Shown here one piece after another: positions 1 through 8,051 of a DNA stretch of 32,494 nucleotides. This stretch comes from Desulfobaccales bacterium (GTDB lineage Bacteria > Desulfobacterota > Desulfobaccia > Desulfobaccales > 0-14-0-80-60-11), in the NCBI GenBank assembly GCA_037481655.1, contig JBBFLF010000028.1:1-32494 (forward strand), written 5' to 3'. Position 1 is the stretch's first letter. Each line of letters opens with the position of its first letter. A program made the translations under genes and the position numbers. The notes under the pieces were generated by a model that worked only from the letters and a program-made list of their open reading frames with translations, searched no databases and was not told where the DNA came from.

Positions 1-55
1 GAGGGGAGTGTGAGGGGAGGGCGGGGGAGCCACTGCTCCCCCGGCCCTCCCCTCA
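1..55 (+). repeat. Intergenic hairpin repeat, copy A (window starts inside it)
   Basis: A near-perfect stem-loop occupies 11-55. The outer arms 11-22 and 44-55 are exact complements, the inner arms 23-30 and 35-42 are exact complements, and one G at 43 is bulged. The outer arms and the bulge are identical to the third hairpin of the complete copy at 20372-20503. Bases 1-10 match the right arm of that copy's second hairpin, so the unit probably begins before the window. It lies just beyond the 3' end of the minus-strand gene at 62-736 and may end its transcript. Confidence 0.85.
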
Positions 56-61
56 GCTCTC

Positions 62-736
62 CTAAAAATATCCCATGGCCCGGAGGCGTTTCATGATTTC
101 TTCTTTGTTTTGGTCGCGGCCGGCCCGTTCGGCGCCGTCGGGGGCGCCCATTTTGGTGCAGGGGGCGCAGCCCAGGCTGCGGTAGCCTTTGTGGTAGAGG
201 CTGCAGTAGGGCACGTTGCGGCTGCGGATGTAGGACCAGATGTCCAGTTCGGTGAAATGCAGGATGGGTTGCACCCGGGTATGGGGCGGGGTGTCGTAGG
301 GTTCGAAGTAATCCACCTTGGCCCGCTCGGGTTGCTCGTCCCACCTCAGGCCGGTGATGAGGGCCTGCCAGCCGTATTTGCGCAAGGATTCGGCAATGAC
401 CCGGGCCTTGAGCTGGAAGCAGCATTCGGCCTTGTCTTTGGCGATCTCGATGGTTTTTATGGCCTCTTCGTTTCTTTCGATGCGCAGGTCGAGGCGCCAT
501 TCCCGGGCGAGGCGGTCCCGGAATTCGTAGATTTCCGGGAATTTCACCGAAGTGTCGATGTTGAGGACCGGGATGGGGACCTCGCCGCCGCACAGGGTTT
601 TCAGGAGGTGCAGGGTGGTGGTGGAGTCCTTGCCGCCGGTCCAGGCCAGGGCGATGGTGCCGGGGAAGCGCTCCAGGGCTTCCTTGAGCACCGCCTGGCT
701 TTTGGCCACCTTTTCGTCCAGGGTTTTTAATGCCAT
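62..736 (-). CDS. PP-loop ATP pyrophosphatase with mixed CysD/CysH features
   Basis: A 224-residue member of the PAPS reductase/CysD superfamily. The ATP-binding PP-loop is WTGGKDS at residues 32-38. Residues 59-79 (NIDTSVKFPEIYEFRDRL and on) and the tail GRDQNKEEIMKRLRAMGYF resemble sulfate adenylyltransferase subunit 2 (CysD). However, it also carries the cysteine pattern that binds 4Fe-4S in APS reductases: C105-C106, then C190 and C193 as CAPC. The catalytic ECGLH tail of CysH reductases is absent, so simple PAPS/APS reductase activity is doubtful. The ATG at 734-736 follows an AAGGGA ribosome site. It is the last gene of the minus-strand run, 43 nt after a sulfatase-like gene. A role in activating sulfate or a related adenylylation or thiolation is inference; the superfamily assignment is secure. 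Confidence 0.8.
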   Translation of the reverse strand: MALKTLDEKVAKSQAVLKEALERFPGTIALAWTGGKDSTTTLHLLKTLCGGEVPIPVLNIDTSVKFPEIYEFRDRLAREWRLDLRIERNEEAIKTIEIAKDKAECCFQLKARVIAESLRKYGWQALITGLRWDEQPERAKVDYFEPYDTPPHTRVQPILHFTELDIWSYIRSRNVPYCSLYHKGYRSLGCAPCTKMGAPDGAERAGRDQNKEEIMKRLRAMGYF

Positions 737-779
737 AACCGGTCCCTTATATTAAGTTATGTTAAGTTGAAATGCACCT

Positions 780-2108
780 TTACACATTTTCCATCATCTT
801 TTTGAGAATCTCTACTCGAGCACCCATTTCGGGTTTCTGGGCGAGATTTTCGCTTTCCTGAAAATCCGTTTTCAGATCATAGAGTTCCAGGCGCCCATCC
901 TGCCATTCCACCAGTTTGAAAAGGTCCTGGTCAATGAGGGCACGGCAGGGTTGCATATAGGGTTCAAAAGGCAGCGACCGTTTTTCCCGGTTTTGGCGCC
1001 AGATATCAAGGTCGATATTTTCCACCCGGACCAGCTCCCGGGAAGGGCTCAGAAGGGAAATGGAGCTCATGGGGCGGGGAAGGGGGGCGCCGCTTACCTC
1101 CAGCAGGGTGGCATAGAGGTCATGGAGCTGGGTAAGGGAGGGGGTGCGGCCGCTTAATCCGAATTCCTGGGGATATTTGATGAGCAGGGGAACATGAATG
1201 ACCTCATTGTAGACTGTGAAGATATGACCCGAGTGGCCATGTTCTCCGAAGGCCTCACCGTGGTCTGAAGAAATGATGAACATGGTGTCCCGATCCAGAT
1301 GGTGCTTTTTCAAAAAAGTGTAGAAATCATATATTTGGTCATCCAGGAAGGCGATTTCCTGATCATACAACAAAGCTTCACGAGAAGTCATGCTGCGGTT
1401 GTCTGCAAATCTCTGTCGGTATTTTTTGGGAGGATTGTACTTGATATGAGCCTCCATGACATTGATAAAGAGAAAAATTTGTCGATTCCTCATTTTTTTA
1501 AATATTTTTTTGGCCAGCAAGAACGTCAGCCTGGTGACATGGTATGATTTATTCAGGCAATTGCCAAACATCTTTCGATATATTCTGTCAATAAGATGTA
1601 ATAATGGATATTGGTAATATCTTTGCTGAAAAGAATTCCTTATTATAAATAATACTTCCTGCCAGGTTTTTTGTGATTTGTTCATTTTTTTAAGATTATA
1701 TCTCATATTACAATATCTATCATTGTTAAAAATAGTGTCCATATCATAATATTTATTAAATCCATGATTGAATCTCCAGAGACGAGAAATGAAATAATTG
1801 CTGGAAATGCCGACAGTGTAATAGCCCATTCCCTGTAAGATTTCCGGCAAGGTGTAAAAATTTCCCTGAAAAACCAGATCCTCCACCCTGCATTGGTGCT
1901 CACTGGGATAGAGGCCGGTAAATAATGACGCATGGGAGGGCAATGTCCAGGAGGCAGGGGCAAAACAGTGCTCATAAAGCATGGCCTCCTCGGCGATGCG
2001 CCGCAGGCCAGGGGTGGTATCCCGGGGATAGCCGTAAAGCGAGCAGTGTTTGGCACCCACCGTGTCCATAATGAGCAAGACAATGTATTGCGGTGGTGCC
2101 ACGTTCAT
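780..2108 (-). CDS. Sulfatase-like hydrolase (alkaline phosphatase superfamily), second of tandem pair
   Basis: A 442-residue predicted hydrolase or transferase. The N-terminal metal aspartate is D15 in LLIMDTVG. The nucleophile region is SWTLPSHASLFTG, which places Thr55 where formylglycine sulfatases have Cys; the later metal motif is SDHGEAFGEHG. True sulfatases need that Cys or Ser converted to formylglycine, whereas threonine at this site is typical of phosphatases, phosphodiesterases and phosphoethanolamine transferases of the superfamily. No signal peptide or membrane anchor is visible. The ATG at 2106-2108 overlaps the upstream stop as ATGA and has GGAGGT just before it, so the two copies are translationally coupled. 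The central third (about 1430-1800) is strikingly AT-rich: 1681-1740 has 12 G/C in 60 bases. The substrate is unknown. Confidence 0.85.
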   Translation of the reverse strand: MNVAPPQYIVLLIMDTVGAKHCSLYGYPRDTTPGLRRIAEEAMLYEHCFAPASWTLPSHASLFTGLYPSEHQCRVEDLVFQGNFYTLPEILQGMGYYTVGISSNYFISRLWRFNHGFNKYYDMDTIFNNDRYCNMRYNLKKMNKSQKTWQEVLFIIRNSFQQRYYQYPLLHLIDRIYRKMFGNCLNKSYHVTRLTFLLAKKIFKKMRNRQIFLFINVMEAHIKYNPPKKYRQRFADNRSMTSREALLYDQEIAFLDDQIYDFYTFLKKHHLDRDTMFIISSDHGEAFGEHGHSGHIFTVYNEVIHVPLLIKYPQEFGLSGRTPSLTQLHDLYATLLEVSGAPLPRPMSSISLLSPSRELVRVENIDLDIWRQNREKRSLPFEPYMQPCRALIDQDLFKLVEWQDGRLELYDLKTDFQESENLAQKPEMGARVEILKKMMENV

Positions 2109-3487
2109 GCCGATACCTCCTGGGCAGACAGGGTGAGGTCGTCGGCCGGGAGGGGGCCCAGGCGCAGGGTGAGTTCCTGTTGCAAGGCGGCGAGCCGGGT
2201 CTGCCACCGGGGCTCGGCCGCAAGGTCGGTGGTTTCGCCGGGGTCGGCGGTGAGGTCGTAAAGCTCCCGGCGGCCGTCGGCCCACTCAATGAGCTTCACC
2301 CGGGCCGCATCAATCACTGCCCGGCAGGGCTGCATATGGGGCTCGATGGGTTTGCCCCGGGCCTTGAGGTATTTCACCGTGGTGGCCACATCCAGGTTTT
2401 CCACCAGGGCCAGCTCCCGGGGGGAGCCCAGTAGGGAGACGGAACTCTCCGGCAACGGCAGGGGAGCCTGCACCGCCTCCAACACGGTGGCATAGACGTC
2501 ATGCAACTGGGCCACCCGGGCGTCACGGCCTGCCTGCCCGAAGGCGGCCGGATATTTCACCACCAAAGGAATGTGAATGATCTCGTTGTACACACAGAAC
2601 ACATGGCCCCGGCAGGCGTGCTCCCGGAAACCCTCGCCATGGTCCGAGGTGATGATGAGCAGGGTCTCTTCCGCCAGGCCCTGGCGTTCAAGAAAAACGT
2701 AAAAATCATACAACAGATGGTCGAGAAAGGCAATTTCCTGCTCATAGAGAAGTTCATCCTGAGAGGCTTCCCCGGCGTGGCGGGCCAATAGGTGGCGAAA
2801 ATTCTTGGGCGGGTTGTAGTTGGTGTGGGCCTGCATAAAATTAAAAAAGAGAAATAATCTCCGATCTGCTTTTTGGCGAAAGACTTTCTTGGCAATATTG
2901 ATGGACCGTTGACTGGCAAAATAACATTTGTTAATGACATCCCCCCGAAATTTCCGGTAGATTCGGTCCAGAAAATGATAAATCGGATAAGAATAGTATT
3001 GGTTTTGCCAGGATTTTTTCAGGATCAGGGCGATCTCCTGCAAGGTCCGGGAATGGTTTTTCTTTTCCTCCTTGATCTCCCGCCGGGTCTGCCAGTAGCG
3101 CTCGTCGGTGAACAGGGTGTCCATCTCATAAAATTCATGGAAGCCGTGGTGGAAATTGGCGGCCCGGCTGATGAGGTAATTGCTGGAAATCCCTACGGTG
3201 TGATACCCCAGGCTCCGGAGAATCTCCGGCAGAGGGTAGTAATTCCCGGGGTAGAGGAGATTATCGGTGGTGCAGCCGTGCTGGCTGGGATAGAGGCCGG
3301 AAAACAGCGACACGTGGGAGGGCAGGGTCCAGGAGGAGGAGGCGAAGCAGTGCTCATAGACCACCGCCTTATCGGCCAGGCGACGCAAACCCGGGGTGGT
3401 GTCCCGCCGGTGGCCGTAAAGGGAACAGCGCCCCGCGGCCACCGAATCCATGACAATGAGGATGATGTGAGGCAGATCCGTCATCAT
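2105..3487 (-). CDS. Sulfatase-like hydrolase (alkaline phosphatase superfamily), first of tandem pair
   Basis: A 460-residue paralogue of the next gene, matching it along its whole length. Metal-binding D14 lies in LIVMDSVAAG, Thr54 occupies the nucleophile position in SWTLPSHVSLFSG, and the second metal motif is SDHGEGFREH. It shares the phrases LYG(H/Y)xRDTTPGLRR, YEHCFA, HTVGISSNY and MQPCRA(V/L)ID with its partner. It is less AT-rich in the middle than the second copy. The start is uncertain between ATG at 3487 and ATG at 3484, since AGAGG lies immediately upstream and fits 3484 slightly better. There is a 59-nt gap after the methyltransferase stop. It probably acts on a phosphate or sulfate ester, perhaps at the cell surface, but no export signal is visible. 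Confidence 0.85.
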   Translation of the reverse strand: MMTDLPHIILIVMDSVAAGRCSLYGHRRDTTPGLRRLADKAVVYEHCFASSSWTLPSHVSLFSGLYPSQHGCTTDNLLYPGNYYPLPEILRSLGYHTVGISSNYLISRAANFHHGFHEFYEMDTLFTDERYWQTRREIKEEKKNHSRTLQEIALILKKSWQNQYYSYPIYHFLDRIYRKFRGDVINKCYFASQRSINIAKKVFRQKADRRLFLFFNFMQAHTNYNPPKNFRHLLARHAGEASQDELLYEQEIAFLDHLLYDFYVFLERQGLAEETLLIITSDHGEGFREHACRGHVFCVYNEIIHIPLVVKYPAAFGQAGRDARVAQLHDVYATVLEAVQAPLPLPESSVSLLGSPRELALVENLDVATTVKYLKARGKPIEPHMQPCRAVIDAARVKLIEWADGRRELYDLTADPGETTDLAAEPRWQTRLAALQQELTLRLGPLPADDLTLSAQEVSA

Positions 3488-3546
3488 GTCCTCTGCCCAA
3501 ATCCGCTTCGACAGGACCCGGTGAAATACTTTTGGGCCGGCAACGG

Positions 3547-4623
3547 TCAATCCTTCCTGCCGATCCAGAGGAGATTGCGTCCCAAATCCAGTCGATGGGC
3601 CAGATATCCACATGCGCCATTCACCGGGAAAAGGAACATCCGGCGGAGCAAGGGCAAGACGCGCCCTGAGTGGGGGCTTGTGGTGCGGGGCGCAGGTCGG
3701 CGCTCTTCAGTGCCGGAGTAATGGAGGGGCTCCGGTCGTTCCAGCAGTTGTTGCAGAGGCCCTTTGAAATTCGGGCGCAGCCAGCGGCAGAAAATCTTTT
3801 TGAGCGATTTCCCCGCCGGGATATGCAGGTAATCATAATCCAGATGATGGTGGAAGATCTCGCCAAAGCCCTCCTCGGTCATCAGGGTCCGCAGGCTGGC
3901 GAGGGAGAAATAGGAGAGATGTTCCCGGTCAAAGAGGCGATGGGGCTGCTTTTCAAATCGGGCTCCCCAGGAGAAGATATCCGGCACTTCCACCACCAGG
4001 TAGCCCTCTGGCCGCAAGGCCCGACGCAGGCGGGCCACCGCCTGGCGCGGGTGGTCCATATGCTCCAGAACATGGAACATACATATGGCGTCAAAGGCCT
4101 CATCCTCCAGGGTCGCCTCCTCCAGCAACGTGGGGATGACCTGAAGGCCCTTCTGCCGGTGGCGTGCCACCCCTAAGGGCGAGGGTTCAACCCCCAGGAC
4201 CGTGAAGCCTTTCTTTTTAAGCACGGCCAGGAAATCTCCTTCAGCGGAGCCGATCTCGGCCACGGTGCCTGAGGTCAGCCGGGTGTGGGTGAGAAAATAT
4301 TTCACCCGCAGGCGAAGGTTGGCCAGGTAGGCCCGGGCCTGGTCCCGGGAAGGCGGAGGCGCGGCCTCCCGGGTCCGCTCATAATGCATCTTCAACCCTG
4401 CTGGCGAGACGGGGGTGGCGACCTGAACAAAGCCGCACCCGAGGCAGCGGGCGATTTCGATTCCCTCCCAATATACGAGGGGGCGCCTGGCGGCATTGCC
4501 ACATAAGCGACAGGATCTGGCGGCAGAGGCTGCCACCTCCGAGGGATGGGACCGCGGCTCAGGTGCCATAGATTGCCTTGGATGATCTTGGAGTACCGCC
4601 GGAAGCGGACACGGCCGGGTCAC
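3547..4623 (-). CDS. Class I SAM-dependent methyltransferase with N-terminal zinc ribbon
   Basis: A 358-residue protein. The N-terminal part has two CxxC pairs (C38/C41 and C60/C63), a zinc ribbon like those in sugar C-methyltransferases. A Rossmann methyltransferase domain follows, with motif I VAEIGSAEGDFLAVL near residue 120, GVEPSP after beta-2, and the acidic/H region FDAICMFHVLEHMDHP. This arrangement is frequent in enzymes acting on nucleotide sugars or surface glycans. The GTG start at 4623 overlaps the ymdB stop as GTGA, with AGGAGG 10 nt upstream. An ATG at 4569 giving 340 residues is a reasonable alternative because the extra N-terminus looks unconserved. Its position ahead of two sulfatase-like genes suggests a shared role in modifying a surface molecule; this is inference. 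Confidence 0.85.
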   Translation of the reverse strand: MTRPCPLPAVLQDHPRQSMAPEPRSHPSEVAASAARSCRLCGNAARRPLVYWEGIEIARCLGCGFVQVATPVSPAGLKMHYERTREAAPPPSRDQARAYLANLRLRVKYFLTHTRLTSGTVAEIGSAEGDFLAVLKKKGFTVLGVEPSPLGVARHRQKGLQVIPTLLEEATLEDEAFDAICMFHVLEHMDHPRQAVARLRRALRPEGYLVVEVPDIFSWGARFEKQPHRLFDREHLSYFSLASLRTLMTEEGFGEIFHHHLDYDYLHIPAGKSLKKIFCRWLRPNFKGPLQQLLERPEPLHYSGTEERRPAPRTTSPHSGRVLPLLRRMFLFPVNGACGYLAHRLDLGRNLLWIGRKD

Positions 4624-5402
4624 CCCTTGAGGGCCTCCTGGATGCGGGTGATGCCCCGGCAGCGGCCGTCGTCGGTGAGTTCCAGGAGCACCCCCTGGAG
4701 CTGGACCTGGGCCGCCGCCACCTTGAAGGGTTGCGGCCGCTGGCTCAAGAAACGCTCCAGGATGATCTCCTTTTTCATGCCGATGACCCCGTTTAAGGGG
4801 CCGGTCATGCCCACATCGGTGATGTAGCCGGTGCCGCCGGCGAGCACCCGCTCATCCGCGGTCTGCACATGGGTGTGGGTGCCGATAAGGGCGCTCACCC
4901 GGCCGTCCAGGTAGTAGCCTAAGGCCTGCTTTTCGCTGGTGGCCTCGGCGTGGAAGTCCACAATGATGGCGGCCAGATCCGAGGGCAGTTCCGCCAGCAG
5001 CCGGTCGGCAGTGCGGAAGGGGCACTCCAGCGGGCTCATGAAGACCCGGCCTTCGAGATTGAGGACGGCCACCCGCCGGCCCGCCGCGGTCTCCACCACC
5101 GCCCAGCCCCGGCCCGGGGTCCCCGGCGGGTAGTTGGCCGGGCGGAGCAGCCTCTCGCTCTCCTCCAAATACGGCAGGATCTCCTTGTGCTTCCAGATGT
5201 GGTTGCCGCTGGTGAGGACGTCCACCCCCAGATTGAGGAGCTCTTCGGCCACCTGGGGGGTGATGCCGATGCCGCCGGCGGCGTTTTCGCCGTTGGCCAC
5301 CACCAGGTCCACCAGATGGCGGTCCACCAGCCGGGGAACCAGCTCCTGCACCGCCCGCCGCCCCGGAGAGCCCACGATGTCGCCCACAAAGAGGATGCGC
5401 AT
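4620..5402 (-). CDS. ymdB: YmdB-family metallophosphoesterase (TIGR00282)
   Basis: A 260-residue protein matching the family throughout. YmdB enzymes are di-metal phosphodiesterases reported to hydrolyse 2',3'-cyclic nucleotides. Visible metal ligands are D8 (VGDIVG), E39-N40 (ANGENAAGG), N67-H68 (SGNHIW), H151 (DFHAEATSEK), and H176 and H178 (GTHTHVQTAD). It starts 7 nt after the rny stop. An rny-ymdB neighbourhood is a recurring arrangement, which fits a role in RNA turnover or in signalling by RNA degradation products. The start codon is ATG; the ribosome site is weak, as expected for a coupled downstream gene. Length is normal. Confidence 0.93.
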   Translation of the reverse strand: MRILFVGDIVGSPGRRAVQELVPRLVDRHLVDLVVANGENAAGGIGITPQVAEELLNLGVDVLTSGNHIWKHKEILPYLEESERLLRPANYPPGTPGRGWAVVETAAGRRVAVLNLEGRVFMSPLECPFRTADRLLAELPSDLAAIIVDFHAEATSEKQALGYYLDGRVSALIGTHTHVQTADERVLAGGTGYITDVGMTGPLNGVIGMKKEIILERFLSQRPQPFKVAAAQVQLQGVLLELTDDGRCRGITRIQEALKG

Positions 5403-5409
5403 GGGCGGC

Positions 5410-6972
5410 CTACCGGGCGTAATCCACCGCCCGGGTCTCCCGGATGACGGTGACCTTGATCTGGCCAGGGTAGGTGAGCTCCCGCTCGATCTTCTTGGCC
5501 ACCTCCCGGCTCAGGAGGGCGGCCTCCTCGTCGCTCACCTTGTCGCTCTCCACAATGAGGCGGATCTCCCGGCCCGCCTGGATGGCGTAGCTCTTGCTGA
5601 TGCCGTTGAAGGAGCGGGCGATCTTCTCCAGGGCCTCCAGGCGCTTGATGTAGGTCTCCAGCATCTCCCGGCGGGCCCCGGGGCGGGCGCCGGAGAGGGT
5701 GTCGGCGGCCTGCACCAGGACCGCCAGGACGCTCTCGGTGGGCACGTCCTCATGATGGGCGGCGATGGCGTGCACCACCTTGGGGGATTCGCCGTAGCGT
5801 TTGGCCAGATCGGCGCCGATGAGGGCGTGCACGCCCTCGGCTTCGTGGTCCACCGCCTTGCCGATGTCGTGGAGCAGCCCCGCCCGCTTGGCCTGCTTCT
5901 CATTGAGGCCCAGCTCCGCCGCCATGATGCCGCAGAGGTAGCAGACCTCGATGGAGTGCTGGAGCACGTTTTGGGCGTAGCTGGTGCGGTACTTAAGTTT
6001 GCCCAGGAGCTTGATGAGGTCGGGGTGCAGGCCGTGGACCCCGGTGTCGAAGGCGGCCTCTTCCCCGGCCTCCCGGATGGACGCCTCCATCTCCTGGGAG
6101 ACCTTCTCCACAATCTCCTCGATGCGCCCGGGGTGGATGCGGCCGTCGGCGATGAGGCGCTCCAGGCTGCGGCGGGCCACCTCCCGGCGGATGGGGTTGA
6201 AGGCCGAGAGGATGACCGCTTCGGGGGTGTCGTCGATGATGATGTCCACGCCGGTGGCGGCCTCGAGAGCCCGGATGTTGCGGCCCTCCCGGCCGATGAT
6301 GCGGCCCTTCATCTCCTCGTTAGGGAGAGGCACCACGCTCACCGTCTGCTCCGCCACATAGTCGCTGGCATAGCGCTTGATGGCCAGGGCGATGATCTCC
6401 TTGGCCTTGCGGTCGGCCATCTCCCGGGCCTCGGTGTCGATGCGCTTCACCAGCCGGGCGGCGTCGATGCGCACCTCCCGCTCCAGGGTCTTGAGGAGCA
6501 GGTCTTTGGCCTCGGCGGCGGTCATGCCGGCCAACTGCTCCAGGCGGGCGTTCTGCTCCGCCAGGAGGCGCTGATACTCCTCCTGCTTTTCGGCGAGTTC
6601 CTTTTCCAGCTGGTCGGTGAGTTTCTGGCGGCGGTTGAGGTCCGCCTCCCGTTCGTCCAGGGCGGCGGCTTTTTTGTCCAGGTGCTCTTCTCTCTGCAGG
6701 AGCCGTCGTTCAATCTGGTTGAATTCGTTGCGGCGTTCCTGGGTCTCTTTTTCGAATTCCTGCTTCAGGAGAAAGATCTGTTCCTTGGACTGGACCCGGG
6801 CCTCTTTCTTGATGGATTCCGCTTCCTTCCGGGCGTCATCCAGAATCTTTTTCCCCAGCGCCTCCAGGGAGCCGATATGGGAATCGATGACGTGCTTGCG
6901 GTAGAAGAAGCCCGCCGCGAACCCCAGCCCCCCCAAGACTGCGGCAATAAAGGTATAAAACAGTATATACAT
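5410..6972 (-). CDS. rny: Ribonuclease Y
   Basis: A 520-residue membrane-anchored endoribonuclease that initiates mRNA decay. The order is standard: an N-terminal transmembrane segment (residues about 2-22), a long charged coiled coil (about 35-190), a KH RNA-binding domain containing [14 protein letters not shown] (about 210-275), and an HD phosphohydrolase domain with H368-D369 in [12 protein letters not shown], plus HHEDVPTES. Length and all key motifs are intact. The ATG at 6970-6972 is preceded by AGGGG. It heads the minus-strand run that continues into ymdB. On the plus strand a 619-codon open frame covers the gene; this is a GC-skew shadow with no domain. Confidence 0.97.
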   Translation of the reverse strand: MYILFYTFIAAVLGGLGFAAGFFYRKHVIDSHIGSLEALGKKILDDARKEAESIKKEARVQSKEQIFLLKQEFEKETQERRNEFNQIERRLLQREEHLDKKAAALDEREADLNRRQKLTDQLEKELAEKQEEYQRLLAEQNARLEQLAGMTAAEAKDLLLKTLEREVRIDAARLVKRIDTEAREMADRKAKEIIALAIKRYASDYVAEQTVSVVPLPNEEMKGRIIGREGRNIRALEAATGVDIIIDDTPEAVILSAFNPIRREVARRSLERLIADGRIHPGRIEEIVEKVSQEMEASIREAGEEAAFDTGVHGLHPDLIKLLGKLKYRTSYAQNVLQHSIEVCYLCGIMAAELGLNEKQAKRAGLLHDIGKAVDHEAEGVHALIGADLAKRYGESPKVVHAIAAHHEDVPTESVLAVLVQAADTLSGARPGARREMLETYIKRLEALEKIARSFNGISKSYAIQAGREIRLIVESDKVSDEEAALLSREVAKKIERELTYPGQIKVTVIRETRAVDYAR

Positions 6973-7369
6973 AAGGGTGTGCCCCTAACCTGAAAGAGAT
7001 GATCCCGGCGGCCAGGTGCGGCGCGCCGCCGGCGGACAGGTCTGGAAGGGAAGGTCGCGCCACGGGGTGGGGGGCGGTCAAGGAAGCGGGCAGATGCACA
7101 CTCTGCCCTGAGCCGCGCCGGCGGGGGCGTAACGTGCGGCGCAGCAGGTGCTGCCAGTCAAAGGTCCTGCGGCTTTCCTCCTTATGCGGGAAGATACGTG
7201 GCACCGTCCACCTCAGGGTGGTCAACCCGGCGCCAGGAGCTGATATATGATGGATCGGGGCACCGCTCACTTGACCCCGATGATGTCCCCCTCTCCCTTG
7301 ACCAAGGGCCCGGATTTTTCACACCCGCTCCGGCCCGTCTCGCCATTTGAATATCGGGGCCGGTGAATC
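6973..7369 (-). other. Intergenic region rich in inverted repeats; possible structured RNA downstream of zapA
   Basis: About 400 nt without a convincing gene. It contains several exact inverted repeats: 7254-7260 with 7275-7281 (7 bp), 7141-7146 with 7149-7154 (6 bp), 7088-7094 with 7102-7108 (7 bp), and a long-range pair 7106-7112 with 7212-7218 that would enclose a 113-nt element. In many Proteobacteria the 6S RNA gene ssrS lies just downstream of zapA on the same strand, so the position invites that reading. The enclosed element is shorter than usual 6S RNA (about 180 nt) and I could not draw the characteristic central bubble. It could instead be the rny leader or a zapA terminator. The 6S assignment is weak. 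Confidence 0.3.
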
Positions 7370-7669
7370 TCAAGGCCCCGGAGGCGCGGCGGCGGCGAAG
7401 CCTTCCAGCCTCTTCAGCAAGCGCCGGGACCGAGCGTCGATCTCGGCCACCAGCTTCTGATGCTCCTCCCTGATTTCCAGAGTTTCGCAAGCCAGGTTCA
7501 AGGCCGCGAGGATGGCCAGGTCAGCCAGGGGACTGGCAGGGAAGACCCGCTGGAGCTCCCGCAACTGCTCATCCACCATCCGGGCCACCGCCTGGAGGGT
7601 TTCCGCAGGCACGCTGCTCTGAAGGGACAATTGCCTGCCTAAAATTTCCACCATGACCTGTTCCGCCAC
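7370..7669 (-). CDS. zapA: Cell division protein ZapA
   Basis: A 99-residue FtsZ-ring stabiliser. The family pattern is clear: MVEILGRQLSLQS at the N-terminus, the globular VQ-type segment AETLQAVARMVDEQLRELQ, then ADLAILAALNLACETL and a C-terminal charged coiled coil. The GTG start at 7669 is preceded by AAGG and lies 10 nt after the stop of the coiled-coil gene upstream. An internal ATG at 7654 would remove five residues. Translation is probably coupled with the ZapB-like partner. It acts in the cytoplasm at midcell, where ZapA dimers cross-link FtsZ filaments. Confidence 0.88.
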   Translation of the reverse strand: MAEQVMVEILGRQLSLQSSVPAETLQAVARMVDEQLRELQRVFPASPLADLAILAALNLACETLEIREEHQKLVAEIDARSRRLLKRLEGFAAAAPPGP

Positions 7670-7679
7670 CGGTATAACC

Positions 7680-7916
7680 TTAAGCTGATTCTCCCAGATC
7701 CAGGATCTTCAGCCGGTTGAGAATCTTGTCCACCCGTTCCCGGACCTGATCCCGTTCCCGGGTGAGCTTCTCCAGGGTGGCCTGGGCCTCCTTCAGGGCC
7801 TGTTCCCGAGCCGCCAAGGCGGTCTTCAGTTCGGCGTTGGCCCGTTTCAGCCCCTCCATCTGGCCCAGGATGGACTCCAGTTTCTGCTCCAGTTCGGCAA
7901 ACAGTTCGGTGACCAC
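7680..7916 (-). CDS. zapB: ZapB-like coiled-coil cell division protein
   Basis: A 78-residue protein, almost entirely heptad-patterned coiled coil (ELFAELEQKLESILGQMEGL and on). Its size and its place immediately before zapA fit ZapB, which links ZapA to nucleoid-organising proteins, but sequence identity in this family is low, so the name rests on context. A longer frame opens at a TTG at 7970. I prefer the GTG at 7916 because it has GGGGGAG just upstream and because the longer version would start inside the promoter's -35 box. Confidence 0.65.
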   Translation of the reverse strand: MVTELFAELEQKLESILGQMEGLKRANAELKTALAAREQALKEAQATLEKLTRERDQVRERVDKILNRLKILDLGESA

Positions 7917-7941
7917 ATGCTCCCCCTGGTTGGCTGCTTTG

Positions 7942-7970
7942 ATTGTGCGTTTGCAAAGCCCAAAAGTCAA
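7942..7970 (-). promoter_or_regulatory. Sigma70-type promoter for zapB-like/zapA
   Basis: Read on the minus strand, TTGACT (7970-7965) and CACAAT (7947-7942) are separated by exactly 17 nt. The -35 box matches the consensus at five of six positions and the -10 box at four. Transcription would start near 7935, about 20 nt before the GTG start at 7916, which supports that start over the upstream TTG. Confidence 0.6.
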
Positions 7971-8051
7971 GAATTTTTCCCGCTCATCGGGGAAACCGCC
8001 GGGAGCTGTCCCCTCATCGTTGAGAAATCCGTCAGTCCGGACGGCACCTCT

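Noticed and set aside
5134-6993. A 619-codon open frame on the plus strand opposite rny and ymdB
   Set aside because: It lies antisense to two certain genes, has the Leu/Gly/Ala/Asp-rich composition of a GC-skew shadow, no ribosome site and no domain.
7286-7299. CCCCCTCTCCC near the zapA-rny gap as a further repeat remnant
   Set aside because: Only about 11 bases match the right arm of hairpin 1 and no neighbouring part of the unit is present.
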